64,000 nt of DNA. Source: CAVUDO01 sp963740255 (GTDB lineage: Bacteria > Actinomycetota > Actinomycetes > Mycobacteriales > Cryptosporangiaceae). The position numbers were made by a program, and so were the translations under genes. The notes under the pieces are model-generated. The model did no database searches. It saw only the letters and a list, made by a program, of their open reading frames with translations, and had not been told where the DNA came from. Below are positions 52,789 to 61,363 of the stretch, in pieces (position 1 is the first letter of the stretch; each line of letters starts with the position of its first letter). Location: positions 1,674,001 to 1,738,000 of the forward strand of contig CAVUDO010000002.1 in the NCBI GenBank assembly GCA_963740255.1, in the 5' to 3' direction.

Positions 52789-54213
52789 ATGTCCCGACCG
52801 ATCCGCCATCGTGGTCACATAGAGCAACGTTCGGAGACGAGCTTCCGCGTCGTCGTGTATGCCGGCACCGACCCCTTGACCGGCAAGCCACGCCGGCTCA
52901 AGGAGACCCACGCGACCGAGGACGAGGCGAAAGCCGCCTTGGCGAGACTGCTTCAGCAGGTGGACGAGCGGAAGCACCCTCGGTCGAAGATCACTGTCGG
53001 CCAGGCGATCGACCAGTGGTTCGAGGTGACCAAGCACGCCGTCACGACACGCGAGCGGTACGAGGATCTGGTCCGGCTTTACCTCACGCCGACCTTCGGT
53101 TCCATGGAGGCCGGAAAGGTCGACGCCGAGCTGCTGGAGCGGTTCTACGCTCGGCTGCAACGCTGCCGCCATCTCTGCCCAGGCCGACCGCGAGCCGGCC
53201 ACACCTGCGAGCCGCTGGCCAACAACACGGTCCGCAAGATTCACTTCATCATCAGCGCGGCGTTCGACTGCGCCGTTCGCTGGAAGTACTTGAGCATCAA
53301 CGCCGCGGAAATGGCGAGGCCGCCAGTCTTCCACCAGAGCGACCCAGACCCGCCCTCACCAGCGGAAGCCGCAGCCATGCTCAATGACGCCTGGCGATCT
53401 GACCCCGAGTGGGGCCTGCTGCTGTGGCTGACGATGCTCACCGGGTCGCGCCGAGGAGAAGTGAGCGCTCTCCGGTGGGAGTACCTGGACGCAGAACGGG
53501 GTGTGCTGACAGTCGAGTACAGCAACGCGAAGGGCCGCGCCGGCCTGCACGAGAAGCGCACCAAGAGTCGCCAGCAACGCCGGATCGCACTCGACGCCGG
53601 CACCGTCGAACTCCTGGCAGCCCACCGGCAGGTTCGGATCGATGCGTGCCAGCTCCTCGACACAAAGTTCGAGCCGACGTCGTTCATGTTCTCCCTCTCC
53701 CCCGACGGCATGACTCCCATCAAGCCGGCCACCCTGACCCAGCGGTACCGCCGAGCCGCCGTGCGCCTCGGCTTGCGCAGCACGCGGCTGCACGCACTTC
53801 GGCACTACAACGCCACAGAACTGATCGCCGCGGGCGTCGATGTGCGCACCGTCGCCGGCCGACTCGGGCACAGCGGCGGTGGCGCCACGACCCTGCGTGT
53901 GTATGCCGCGTGGTCGGGGGAAGCCGATCAGCGTGCGGCCTCTACGATGGCCGGCCTCATGCCAGCTCGTGACACCGGGCCTCGGCCGCCGCGAAGCCCT
54001 TACGAGAAGGTCGCGGCAAGCCTGCGGGATGCCATTGCCAGTGGGCGTTGGGCGTCCGGCGAACAGCTGCCCACGGTGGCCGAGCTGGCGGCAACACACA
54101 CCGTTTCCGTCGGCACCGCGCACCGCGCGATCGCACTGCTGCGCGACGAAGGCCTGGTCGAGGTCTCCCGTGGGCGCCGGGCTGTTATTGCGGATGGCCA
54201 GAAGCTCAAGTAG
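52789..54213 (+). CDS. Tyrosine integrase fused to a C-terminal GntR-type domain
   Basis: A 474-residue protein. Residues 1-385 are a full tyrosine recombinase. The SAM-like core-binding domain lies near 60-175. Catalytic residues are Arg in LTGSRRGEVSALRW, Lys in RTKSRQQRR, LHALRHYNATEL, LGHSGGG, and the Tyr in LRVYAAW. After a short linker, residues 400-470 are a GntR winged helix (YEKVAASLRDAIASGRW, LPTVAELAATHTVSVGTAHRAIALL). The fused domain could act as its own directionality or repressor module. It is intact, next to tRNA-Arg. Confidence 0.92.
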   Translation: MSRPIRHRGHIEQRSETSFRVVVYAGTDPLTGKPRRLKETHATEDEAKAALARLLQQVDERKHPRSKITVGQAIDQWFEVTKHAVTTRERYEDLVRLYLTPTFGSMEAGKVDAELLERFYARLQRCRHLCPGRPRAGHTCEPLANNTVRKIHFIISAAFDCAVRWKYLSINAAEMARPPVFHQSDPDPPSPAEAAAMLNDAWRSDPEWGLLLWLTMLTGSRRGEVSALRWEYLDAERGVLTVEYSNAKGRAGLHEKRTKSRQQRRIALDAGTVELLAAHRQVRIDACQLLDTKFEPTSFMFSLSPDGMTPIKPATLTQRYRRAAVRLGLRSTRLHALRHYNATELIAAGVDVRTVAGRLGHSGGGATTLRVYAAWSGEADQRAASTMAGLMPARDTGPRPPRSPYEKVAASLRDAIASGRWASGEQLPTVAELAATHTVSVGTAHRAIALLRDEGLVEVSRGRRAVIADGQKLK

Positions 54214-54216
54214 AGC

Positions 54217-54302
54217 ACTGGCCGGGAGTGGGCTCGAACCTCTGGCGCCACACTGCCAGGGGCGTGCGCGGCAGATCCGAGCGCTCTACCAGCACTGACG
54301 CA
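54217..54302 (-). other. Degenerate tRNA-like sequence after the integrase
   Basis: On the minus strand it has a D-arm-like TGGTAGAGCGC, a long variable region and GAGGTTCGAGCCC like a T-arm, but stems have mismatches and no clear anticodon arm. It may be a captured tRNA fragment or an old attachment site. Confidence 0.35.
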
Positions 54303-54304
54303 GC

Positions 54305-54338
54305 ACCTGGTCGCTCGCAGAGCACCAAGCGACCAGGT
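54305..54338. terminator. Perfect hairpin downstream of the integrase
   Basis: ACCTGGTCGCT pairs perfectly with AGCGACCAGGT around a 12-nt loop. No T-run follows, so termination is uncertain. It lies about 92 bp past the integrase stop, between two tRNA-like fragments. Confidence 0.5.
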
Positions 54339-54554
54339 CAGGTTCGAGTTCCTTTGGGCTCCTCCCCTGGCACGACGGACCAAAGGACCATCCCGGGGTG
54401 GATCGCCCGGCGGTTGGGGGTGCGCTGCTTCATGGACTCAACTCGACCGAAATTGATCAACACCTCAGCACGACCCCGTCCGCTGGCTGAGCCAGGGCCG
54501 CGATCGCTGGCACCGCGATTTACGCAAGTCCCCCGAGGTGGACTGGCATGATGC

Positions 54555-55373
54555 ATGGAGATCGGGCATGGTATCACCATGAAAGCTTGGTGGACCTCAG
54601 TTATGGCATGGTCACGTCCGCGAATTGGCTTACTGCTGATAGTCGTGACCATCCTTATAGGATTGTTCTGGATCGGGGACACGGACACGGTTCTGGAGTA
54701 CCTGAAAGTGCTCCTGTGGCCATGCGTAGTAGGCGGATCCGTATGGATCCTTCGCGAGCCTCTACGCCGCAAGCTGGGACAACTAACAGGATTCAGTGCT
54801 GCGGGGGCGGCGGCGACGTTCGAAGGGGAGAAGGCCGCGACCGCTGATTTGGAACAGGGCGTCAACCAGGCGGTCAACGATCTAGGCGTAGATATCGCCC
54901 CCGAGGCTGTAACGAACGAACCTAGCGGTGACGCCACGGAATATCCCTCGGTGATGCTCGATGAGGACCACGCAACCCAACCAGCCGAAGCGGCTCCAAG
55001 AACGCCGCCTGATGACCAGCGGCAGCGGCAGGCGATCACGCAACTAATTCAAAAGGGTGCCGAGTGGGGGTTCGAAATGGCCCGACTGGGCCATCCGCGT
55101 CTTCCAGTTACTCAAGTAGCTTGGAACGATGATGGTAATCTGACGCTCGCATGGGATTACAGTGAACCTGCCGTCTCCTATCGTGGAACAGGGGCGTGGA
55201 AGGCAAGGAGCCCGCATCGGAGCGAACGGATCGCGAACCTTGAAGACGAGGTACGTCGACTAGAGAAAGAACGATGGGCAGATCCATTGCTCAGGAACCC
55301 TGGGATCCTAACCCAAATCGAAGAAGCCAAAAAGAAACTTCGTTCCGTCTACCCGCAATCCGGATTGCTCTGA
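54555..55373 (+). CDS. Membrane-anchored hypothetical cargo protein
   Basis: I do not recognise this 272-residue protein. It has two membrane helices near residues 25-42 and 48-68, an acidic, Ala-rich linker (85-150), and a soluble C-terminal half (ITQLIQKGAEWGFEMARLGHP, QVAWNDDGNLTLAWDYSEP) ending in a charged coiled coil (RIANLEDEVRRLEKERW). Its base composition is clearly lower in G+C than the chromosome, suggesting foreign origin. The first of several in-frame ATGs is not certain. Confidence 0.6.
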   Translation: MEIGHGITMKAWWTSVMAWSRPRIGLLLIVVTILIGLFWIGDTDTVLEYLKVLLWPCVVGGSVWILREPLRRKLGQLTGFSAAGAAATFEGEKAATADLEQGVNQAVNDLGVDIAPEAVTNEPSGDATEYPSVMLDEDHATQPAEAAPRTPPDDQRQRQAITQLIQKGAEWGFEMARLGHPRLPVTQVAWNDDGNLTLAWDYSEPAVSYRGTGAWKARSPHRSERIANLEDEVRRLEKERWADPLLRNPGILTQIEEAKKKLRSVYPQSGLL

Positions 55374-55384
55374 ACTATTAACTG

Positions 55385-56811
55385 GCTCTTCACAGTTGAG
55401 GGTGTAGCGCGGGTCGGCGCGTCGGTGGCTGGGTAGGGGTCGAGGTCTTCCGAGGATGGGGGTTCTCACGCCGCCCATCCGGAAGACCTCGACGTGCCTG
55501 ACGCTACCTTCGCTTCGCCCTGACCTGACCACGTTCTGCCGGCTGGACGAGCTCGGCCTGGAGGTCGTCGGGCAGCGGCTCGAGCCCGATCGTGCGGTGC
55601 TGGCGTGCCGGGTCGTCGAGCCCGACGGGTGGTGCCGGCGCTGCGGCTGCGAGGGCGCGCCGCGGGACACGGTGATCCGGCGGCTGGCGCACGAGCCGTT
55701 GGGGTGGCGGCCGACGACGCTGGAGGTCACGGTCCGCCGCTACCGGTGCACCGGCTGCGGGCACGTGTGGCGCCAGGACACCAGCAGGGCCGCCGAGCCG
55801 CGGGCGAAGCTGTCCCGGCGCGGGCTGCGGTGGGCGCTGGAGGGCATCGTGTGCCAGCACCTGACCGTGGCCCGGGTCGCCGAGGGGCTCGCGGTGTCGT
55901 GGAACACCGCCAACGACGCGGTCCTGGCCGAGGGCAAGCGGGTCCTGATCGAGCGACCCGCACCGGTTCGACGGCGTGCAGCGTGATCGGGGTCGATGAG
56001 CACGTGTGGCGGCACACCCGCCGCGGCGACAAGTACGTCACCGTGATCATCGACCTGACCGCCGATCCGCGACGGCACCGGCCCGGCCCGGCTGCTGGAC
56101 ATGGTCGAGGGCCGCTCCAAGCAGGCGTTCAAGCAGTGGCTCGCCGACCGACCCGAGCCGTGGCGCGACGGCGTCGAGGTGGTCGCGATGGACGGGTTCA
56201 CCGGGTTCAAGACCGCCACCACCGAGGAGCTGCCCGACGCGGTCGCGGTGATGGACCCCTTCCACGTCGTCCGCCTGGCCGGCGACGCCCTGGACCGGTG
56301 CCGGCGCCGCGTCCAGCAGGACCTCCACGGCCACCGCGGCCGCAAGGACGACCCGCTCTACCGCGCCCGGCGGACCCTGCACACCGGCGCCGACCTGCTC
56401 ACCGACAAGCAGACGCACCGGCTGACGGCCCTGTTCGCCGCCGATGAGCACGTCGAGGTCGAGGCCACCTGGGGCATCTACCAGCGGATGATCGCCGCCT
56501 ACCGCGAGCCCGACCGGCGCCGCGGCCGCGACCTGATGCAGCAGCTGATCGAGTCCGTCAGCCACGGCGTCCCGGCCGCGCTGACCGAGATCATCACCCT
56601 CGGCCGGACCCTGAAGAAGCGAGCCGCCGACGTGCTGGCCTACTTCGACCGGCCCGGCACCAGCAACGGACCGACCGAGGCGATCAACGGCCGCCTCGAA
56701 CACCTGCGCGGCTCCGCCCTCGGGTTCCGCAACCTCACCAACTACATCGCCCGATCACTGCTCGAGACCGGCGGATTCAGACCCCGACTACACCCTCGAT
56801 TGTGAAGAGCC
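55385..56811 (+). mobile_element. ISL3-family element
   Basis: A 1427-bp insertion sequence. The 24-bp terminal inverted repeats begin GGCTCTTCACA and have two mismatches. It is flanked by an exact 8-bp target duplication, TATTAACT (55377-55384 and 56812-56819), characteristic of ISL3. Confidence 0.93.
55456..56805 (+). pseudogene. ISL3-family transposase with about three frameshifts
   Basis: An N-terminal zinc-binding region (WCRRCGCEG, YRCTGCGHVW) and HTH lead to a first shift near 55955, where translation moves to DPHRFDGVQ. A second shift just after gives VIGVDEHVWRHTRRGDKYVTVIIDL. A third near 56065 leads to DGTGPARLLDMVEGRSKQAFKQWL and the rest of the DDE domain (VVAMDGFTGFK, DPFHVVRLAG, TSNGPTEAINGRLEHLRG). 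The clean target duplication shows recent insertion, so the element decayed later or contains sequence errors. Confidence 0.85.
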
Positions 56812-56813
56812 TA

Positions 56814-57397
56814 TTAACTGTAGTCCGTTGGGTCATGCACGGCGTGGTAGTCGGTTTGGGTGAGGTGGTAGACGCGGGGCGGTTGCCGCCGGGGAGTCGT
56901 AGGCGGCTGGTGCCGCGCCAGCTCGGCGACCTCGACGTGGGCCAGGCCCAGCTCGATCACGGTCTCTAGGCAGGGGATGAGGTCTGTGTCGCGGGAGACG
57001 AGGATGCCCACGTCGTAGCGCTTCTGGATCGCGAGGCGGACGAAGTCGATCGCGAGCGCGACGTCGATGCCTTTCTCCTGGGCGGGCTGGTTGGGCCAGT
57101 CGCGGGGGTATTTCAACGGGCGGCGGTGCGCGGTGACCAGCTCGTCGCGGTCCCACGCCGCGGTTTGGCGGTCGTTGGCCGCGGCGGCTTTGGGCTGGTA
57201 GTCCGGGATGGGGCTGCCCGGTAGACGTGGACACCGGCCAGTTCACCGCCGAAGCGTGGGCGGCTCACGAGGAGGTGGCCCAGGGCGGCGGGGTTGAGGT
57301 GCGCGTGGTGCCGGGGAGCGTCTTCGGGCAGGAACAGGGCCGCCGCGGTGAGGTGGACGTTCTGGTAGTCGATGAAGACCATGACCCGGTCTGTCAT
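56814..57397 (-). pseudogene. NYN-domain (PIN-like) nuclease gene with one frameshift
   Basis: The first part (from ATG 57397) has the NYN start MTDRVMVFIDYQNVHLTAAALF and ends VHVYR. After a single-base shift near 57215 it continues PIPDYQPKAAAANDRQTAAWDRDEL, KYPRDWPNQPAQEKGIDVALAIDFV and VGILVSRDTDLIPCLETVIELG, with the conserved acidic residues. NYN proteins are LabA/limkain-like RNases. The ISL3 target duplication lies right at its 3' end. An intrinsic hairpin lies just before its start. Confidence 0.8.
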
Positions 57398-57420
57398 GCC
57401 GGCAGCTCCCCAGGGCAAGA

Positions 57421-57454
57421 AAAAGCCCCGCCAGTCCCAGGGGAACGGCGGGGA
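57421..57454 (-). terminator. Intrinsic terminator/attenuator in the NYN leader
   Basis: On the minus strand, CCCCGCC (57448-57454) pairs with GGCGGGG (57427-57433), followed after one C by TTTTT (57421-57425). It ends 24 bases before the NYN ATG, so it could be an attenuator in the leader or terminate transcription from upstream. Confidence 0.65.
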
Positions 57455-57635
57455 GTAATGGCAAGCACTGTACCCGATGGACGGCCGAACGGCGAACCCA
57501 GACGACACGGGGGAGACAAGCTGTCACACGGGATCGCCGCCGAGCCTGGGCCTCGATCTTGAGGTTCTTGGCTTGCGTGACGACCCGTGGCCGTACGCTG
57601 ACGCTCCGGTAAACCTGCTGTGGAGGGGTGGTCGG

Positions 57636-58732
57636 ATGCCGGTCGATGGGCCGGTGCCTTGGGCTCGATTGGAACATACGGGCGCAAAGCACCGCATCTA
57701 CGAACTCTACCTGAAGCGTTGGTTCCCGATTCTGCTCTCAAGGAGCGGGTACCCCTCGGCCACGTACGCGGAGGGTTTCGCTGGGGCCGGTTCTATACAG
57801 GGGGCGAGCCTGGCTCGCCCATCATCGCAATTAACGCGCTCTTGACGACCTCAGAGCTGAGTACCTCGACAAAGCAGACCCGGTTCGTCTTCATTGACGA
57901 TGATCCGCGCTGCGTCGATCAGCTACGCGAGGAACTCAAGAAACAGTTTCCTGATCGGCCGAGGTCAGAAGATCAGATGCCGGTATCATCAAGCGAGGTA
58001 CCTGTGCGGCGGACCTTGAGTCCACGTTAACCGGCCTCGGTGCTTGGGGTCAGCCGATTCTCGCAGTACTTGACTCGTTCGGAAATGCCCCAGTCCCGCA
58101 CCGCCTTGTTAAACGCCTCGCGGGAAACCCGTCCTCCGAGGTCATCGTGACTTTGGCTCCCCAGCATTTCATAAGGTTCGTAACCAAGATGGGACCCGAT
58201 GCAGACGAAGTCTTCGGACACGATCCGGCGTGGCGGAGAGTTTCTGATCTGGCGGACGGTGCCGCGAAAAAGAGATTCTTGCTCACTGAGTACCGTTCGA
58301 TGCTAAGAAGACTGGATTCAGCTATTTGCTTGACTTCGAAATGATCGACCGGCGCGGTGAGTCTATCTATCTCGTCTTCGGTACTAAACACGAGCGTGGT
58401 CTGCAGAAAATGAAAGAAGCCATTTGGGAGGTCGACCCGAACTTTGGAGTCAAGTTCCGGGATCCACGCGACGAGCAGGATGAAGCTCTCTTCACGGTGG
58501 ACGAGCCCCAGAACGCACCTCTACGCCGACTCCTACTCGAAGAGATGCGAAACGGCGAACCGGTAAAGGTACAGACCCTCCGCCGGTTCGCCTTGTTCGA
58601 AACAGTTTACAAAGAATTTCACGTCTTGCCGGCTCTGGAGCGACCCGCCAGGACGGACAGATCACCGCGGACAACCATGGGCGGCGGCTACGCACCGCCG
58701 ATCAAGTGAAGCGACTGCCGAGTGATAAGTGA
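57636..58732 (+). pseudogene. tcmP: Three-Cys-motif partner protein TcmP, frameshifted
   Basis: The gene starts at ATG 57636 behind GGAGGGG with GAKHRIYELYLKRWFPILLSRSGYPSATYAEGFAGAG, then shifts frame to YTGGEPGSPIIAINALLTT and RFVFIDDDPRCVDQLREELKKQF. Later pieces are LGAWGQPILAVLDSFGNAPVPHRLVKRL, VTLAPQHFIRFVTKMGPDADEVFG, IDRRGESIYLVFGTKHERGLQKMKEAIWEVDP and an ending KRLPSDK. At least four frame changes. TcmP proteins are methyltransferase-like and are encoded beside a three-Cys-motif protein; the process they serve is unknown. G+C is lower than in the chromosome. Confidence 0.8.
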
Positions 58733-58737
58733 GCCAG

Positions 58738-59518
58738 CTATTTGACTACTTCTTGCCAACCAATATCGAGGCGACGCGGCGCGCACCTTGGGGTACTGAT
58801 CCCATGTCGCCCCATCGGTCTCCGTCCACCCGACTTAGCAGTGCGACTGCCCCACTGCTTGAAGAAGAACGGAACGTCACAGGCAATCGCCCTGTCGCGC
58901 AACAACCACACCCACACCTTCTCAACTGGCCGAGCATTCCGGCCGCTTCTCCCCCAGCAATAACCCAATCGATACCAGTCAAGTCGACACCGCCCAGAGG
59001 ACCGAGCAATGGCTCACAGGATAGGAATCGAACAAGCGCAGGAACAGCGCGGAGATCATCGATCCGGTCAAGAACCGAGACGTCCTCGGCAGCCAGCTCC
59101 CATCGTACAGATCAGCCGGCCACTCTAGGCGATCAGCCAACCGTCGCAGCCGACGGGTACGTTTGGTCAGCAATTGATAGGTGTGCTGTGGAGTATCGGC
59201 CATCACCGAGAACACATCTCGAACGAAGCCGATCGGCACCTTGGCGTGAAACAGATCACTCATCGAGTTGACGAAGATCATGCGGGGAGCACGCCACCGT
59301 CGAGGAACGTCCAGCGAGTCAGGGTGGACGCTGAGACCAAAACCAGGACCAGAAGTACGGGAATCGCCGTCAGCTTGATACTTCGCCGAACCCATCGCCT
59401 TGAGCCGACCAGCCAACGCCAACGCGTAGCAGTTATCGCAGCCCGCCGAAACACGGTCACAGCCCGTGCTCGGGTTCCAGGTCGCCTGCGTCCACTCGAT
59501 CGATGACCGATCTGCCAT
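58738..59518 (-). pseudogene. Three-Cys-motif (DUF5131, phage Gp37/Gp68-like) protein, frameshifted
   Basis: The start is ATG 59518 with an intact N-terminal 130 residues: SIEWTQATWNPSTGCDRVSAGCDNCYA (the three Cys), RAPRMIFVNSMSDLFHAKVP, TPQHTYQLLTKRTRRL. The frame is then lost, and later segments DGVDLTGIDWVIAGGE, GRNARPVEKVWVWLLRDRAIA and VPFFFKQWG lie in other frames up to the TAG at 58738. It is convergent with tcmP with 5 bp between, so the pair arrived together. The Cys pattern resembles a metal-cluster site. Confidence 0.82.
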
Positions 59519-59769
59519 CACGCCATCCTTTCGAACATGTGTTCACTCCGACAGTCCGACACGGGCACTCGGACGCATTCGTTGAGACCGTTCCCCAAGA
59601 ACAGGGCGACCGAGTCCGCACAGGGACGGGACCAGCACCGTGAGGTCCCGCCGGGAGTCCGGGACATTCGGAACGTCAGGCCGCTGCCGGCGCGGAGCAC
59701 GTCGCCGGTCCCCGCGCAGGTCGGGCACGGCCCGGAATGCTCCTCGTGGACGCCCAGGGCGCTGGTCAT
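59518..59769 (-). CDS. Small Cys-rich protein upstream of the three-Cys-motif gene
   Basis: An 83-residue protein with a DnaJ-like Cys pair (GPCPTCAGTGD) and three further Cys (CWSRPCAD, SDCRSEH). No family recognised. Its ATG overlaps the upstream stop as TGATG and its own TGA overlaps the three-Cys-motif ATG in the same way, which is good evidence that it is translated. Confidence 0.55.
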   Translation of the reverse strand: MTSALGVHEEHSGPCPTCAGTGDVLRAGSGLTFRMSRTPGGTSRCWSRPCADSVALFLGNGLNECVRVPVSDCRSEHMFERMA

Positions 59770-59927
59770 CACGACCGGTCTCGCTTCGCCCGCCACAACG
59801 CCACCAGGAAGCCGACGCTGCACGCCGCGCCGGCCGTGGCGAGGACCATGCCGGCCACACCAGGGATCGGCACGCTCCAGACGGTCAGGGTCACGCCCCA
59901 CATGCAGACCACGTCGCGACGCTTCAC
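59769..59927 (-). CDS. Tiny two-helix membrane protein
   Basis: A 52-residue protein of two hydrophobic helices (about 8-24 and 27-45) with basic ends (VKRRDVV, WRAKRDRS). Start GTG overlaps the upstream stop as GTGA; its TGA overlaps the next ATG. The function is unknown; a channel-like or anchoring role is possible. Confidence 0.55.
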   Translation of the reverse strand: MKRRDVVCMWGVTLTVWSVPIPGVAGMVLATAGAACSVGFLVALWRAKRDRS

Positions 59928-60196
59928 CGGGCGCCATCCGTAGTCCGTGTGCCGGTGTTGAGCATGCTTGCGGGGACCCCGCGTAGGCGTTGCAGCTGCT
60001 CCCAGGTCGGTGATCCGGCGGTCCGCCGGACGTAGTCCGCGGCCTTGGCCCACGCGGTCTCCATGTCGGCCTCAGCCAGGGCGTAACCGTGGGCGTGCCC
60101 AATGTCGTAGCCGTGGGCGTAGCCGGTGTCGAACCCCTCGGCGAACGGAGTAGCTGGCTGACCGACTCTGGGGATGCGGGGCAGGGTGCGGCTCAT
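59924..60196 (-). CDS. Hypothetical protein with Tyr/His/Gly repeats
   Basis: A 90-residue protein. Residues 20-45 contain a quasi-repeat of G(Y/H)AHGY (FDTGYAHGYDIGHAHGYALAEADMETAW). The C-terminus is helical (AGSPTWEQLQRLRGVPASML). GACGAGGAG precedes the ATG. It heads the tightly coupled four-gene string that ends with the three-Cys-motif gene. Confidence 0.6.
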   Translation of the reverse strand: MSRTLPRIPRVGQPATPFAEGFDTGYAHGYDIGHAHGYALAEADMETAWAKAADYVRRTAGSPTWEQLQRLRGVPASMLNTGTRTTDGAR

Positions 60197-60239
60197 GGCT
60201 TCTCCTCGTCCTGGACGGGGCTGGTCACTGCGCTGAGGT

Positions 60240-60533
60240 TCATCGGGACCACTCGTCTCGGTCCCGGTACGGGGCGCACGCCAGCCCGCCCTCGAACAGC
60301 GCGTCACGGGCGGCCCGGCGGGCCTCCCGCGGGCCGGAGATCACCACCGAGTGGCCGCAGGCACCGGTCTCTACGTTCGTCCATACCGCGGGGTCCTCAG
60401 TGATCGTCAGTGCCGAGTAATCCACCCCGGCCCGCCGCAACATGACCTTGACGCCACGGGCGGTCAGCGCCTCCGCACGGGTCAACGCGGACGGCTCGAC
60501 GCTCGGCTGGTGGTGACAGCTGGTCTCGATCAC
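60240..60533 (-). CDS. Hypothetical element protein
   Basis: A 97-residue soluble protein (ALTRAEALTARGVKVMLRRAGVDYSALTITEDPAVWTN, then SVVISGPREARRAARDALFEGGL). The GTG start follows GGAGG with eight bases of spacing. Small proteins like this are frequent in actinobacterial integrative elements, but no function is known. It precedes the coupled gene string by 43 bp on the same strand. Confidence 0.6.
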   Translation of the reverse strand: MIETSCHHQPSVEPSALTRAEALTARGVKVMLRRAGVDYSALTITEDPAVWTNVETGACGHSVVISGPREARRAARDALFEGGLACAPYRDRDEWSR

Positions 60534-60904
60534 GGTGGGTACCTCCACGCGGTTCGGGGTTTTGTTCGCGGCCCGTTGGGCGGGGCGTCGGCCACTGCCG
60601 CCGCCCTCTTCGGCGCCGGGGCGGCCCCCGAGGCTCGCGGTCAAGGGATCGACCGGAGTTGTCGGCCGAGCCAGCGGCCCGTAGGGCGGCCGAGAAGTCC
60701 GGGCCCCCTTGACGGTGAGTAGGGCCGTGCTAAGCCGGCTCGAGTAAGCGGAAGGAGCGCTTGGCCGCAGGCCGGGTCGGGTCCCGCCCAAAGGGCGGCG
60801 TAGGGCTGCTGTTGCTTGTGCTGTTCTTCCTGGTACGAGACGGTCCCAGTCGCTCAGCAGTCAGGTCCATGGGAATCGTCGGTACGACGTGTCACCCTCG
60901 ACGG
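60534..60904. other. Intergenic region between divergent element genes
   Basis: About 370 bp with no convincing gene. A short inverted repeat CGGTC/GACCG lies near 60640-60660. TTGACG near 60708 could be a -35 element for the rightward gene, but no good -10 follows. Confidence 0.35.
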
Positions 60905-61339
60905 GTGGAGCTGACCACGGCGGATCTGGACAAGATCCGAGCGGAGAACCTGCACGTGCCGCGGGCCGACTTCGTGCGCCTCTGGTCGGCCATCCAGGCG
61001 CACCAGGACGGCCAGCTCGTCCGCGGTATCCCGGACTGGTACGGCGAGGGGGTCCGAGCGGCGTGCCGTTGGCTCGCCAGGGCGACCGTGCGCCCAGCGA
61101 GGATGTGGCTCAGGGCTATTTGCCCAGGCACCCATAACCGAACGCTCGGCAACAAGGCATATCCGGAGCTGATCGAGGCCGAATGCCTGGCCGCTGACCT
61201 GCTTCTGATGCGGCGCCCGGTTCCGCGTTGGCTGAGCGAGCGGCCCGGATGGGCAGAATCGGTCGCGGCCACGTTGGACTGGACCTGGCGCTACTCCGGT
61301 CGTCCGCCTGTGTTCGGCGACCACCACGCCACGCTTTAA
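60905..61339 (+). CDS. Conserved hypothetical protein of integrative elements
   Basis: A 144-residue protein from the GTG at 60905. Segments are LTTADLDKIRAENLHVPRADFVRLWSAI, WYGEGVRAACRWLARAT, YPELIEAECLAADLLLMRRPVP and WAESVAATLDWTWRYSGRPP. No domain recognised. It is convergent with the relaxase pseudogene. The middle (about residues 58-85) is less protein-like and may hide a compensated pair of frameshifts. Confidence 0.6.
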   Translation: MELTTADLDKIRAENLHVPRADFVRLWSAIQAHQDGQLVRGIPDWYGEGVRAACRWLARATVRPARMWLRAICPGTHNRTLGNKAYPELIEAECLAADLLLMRRPVPRWLSERPGWAESVAATLDWTWRYSGRPPVFGDHHATL

Positions 61340-61363
61340 CGGCTGCGGTGGGGTCATCGCCGT

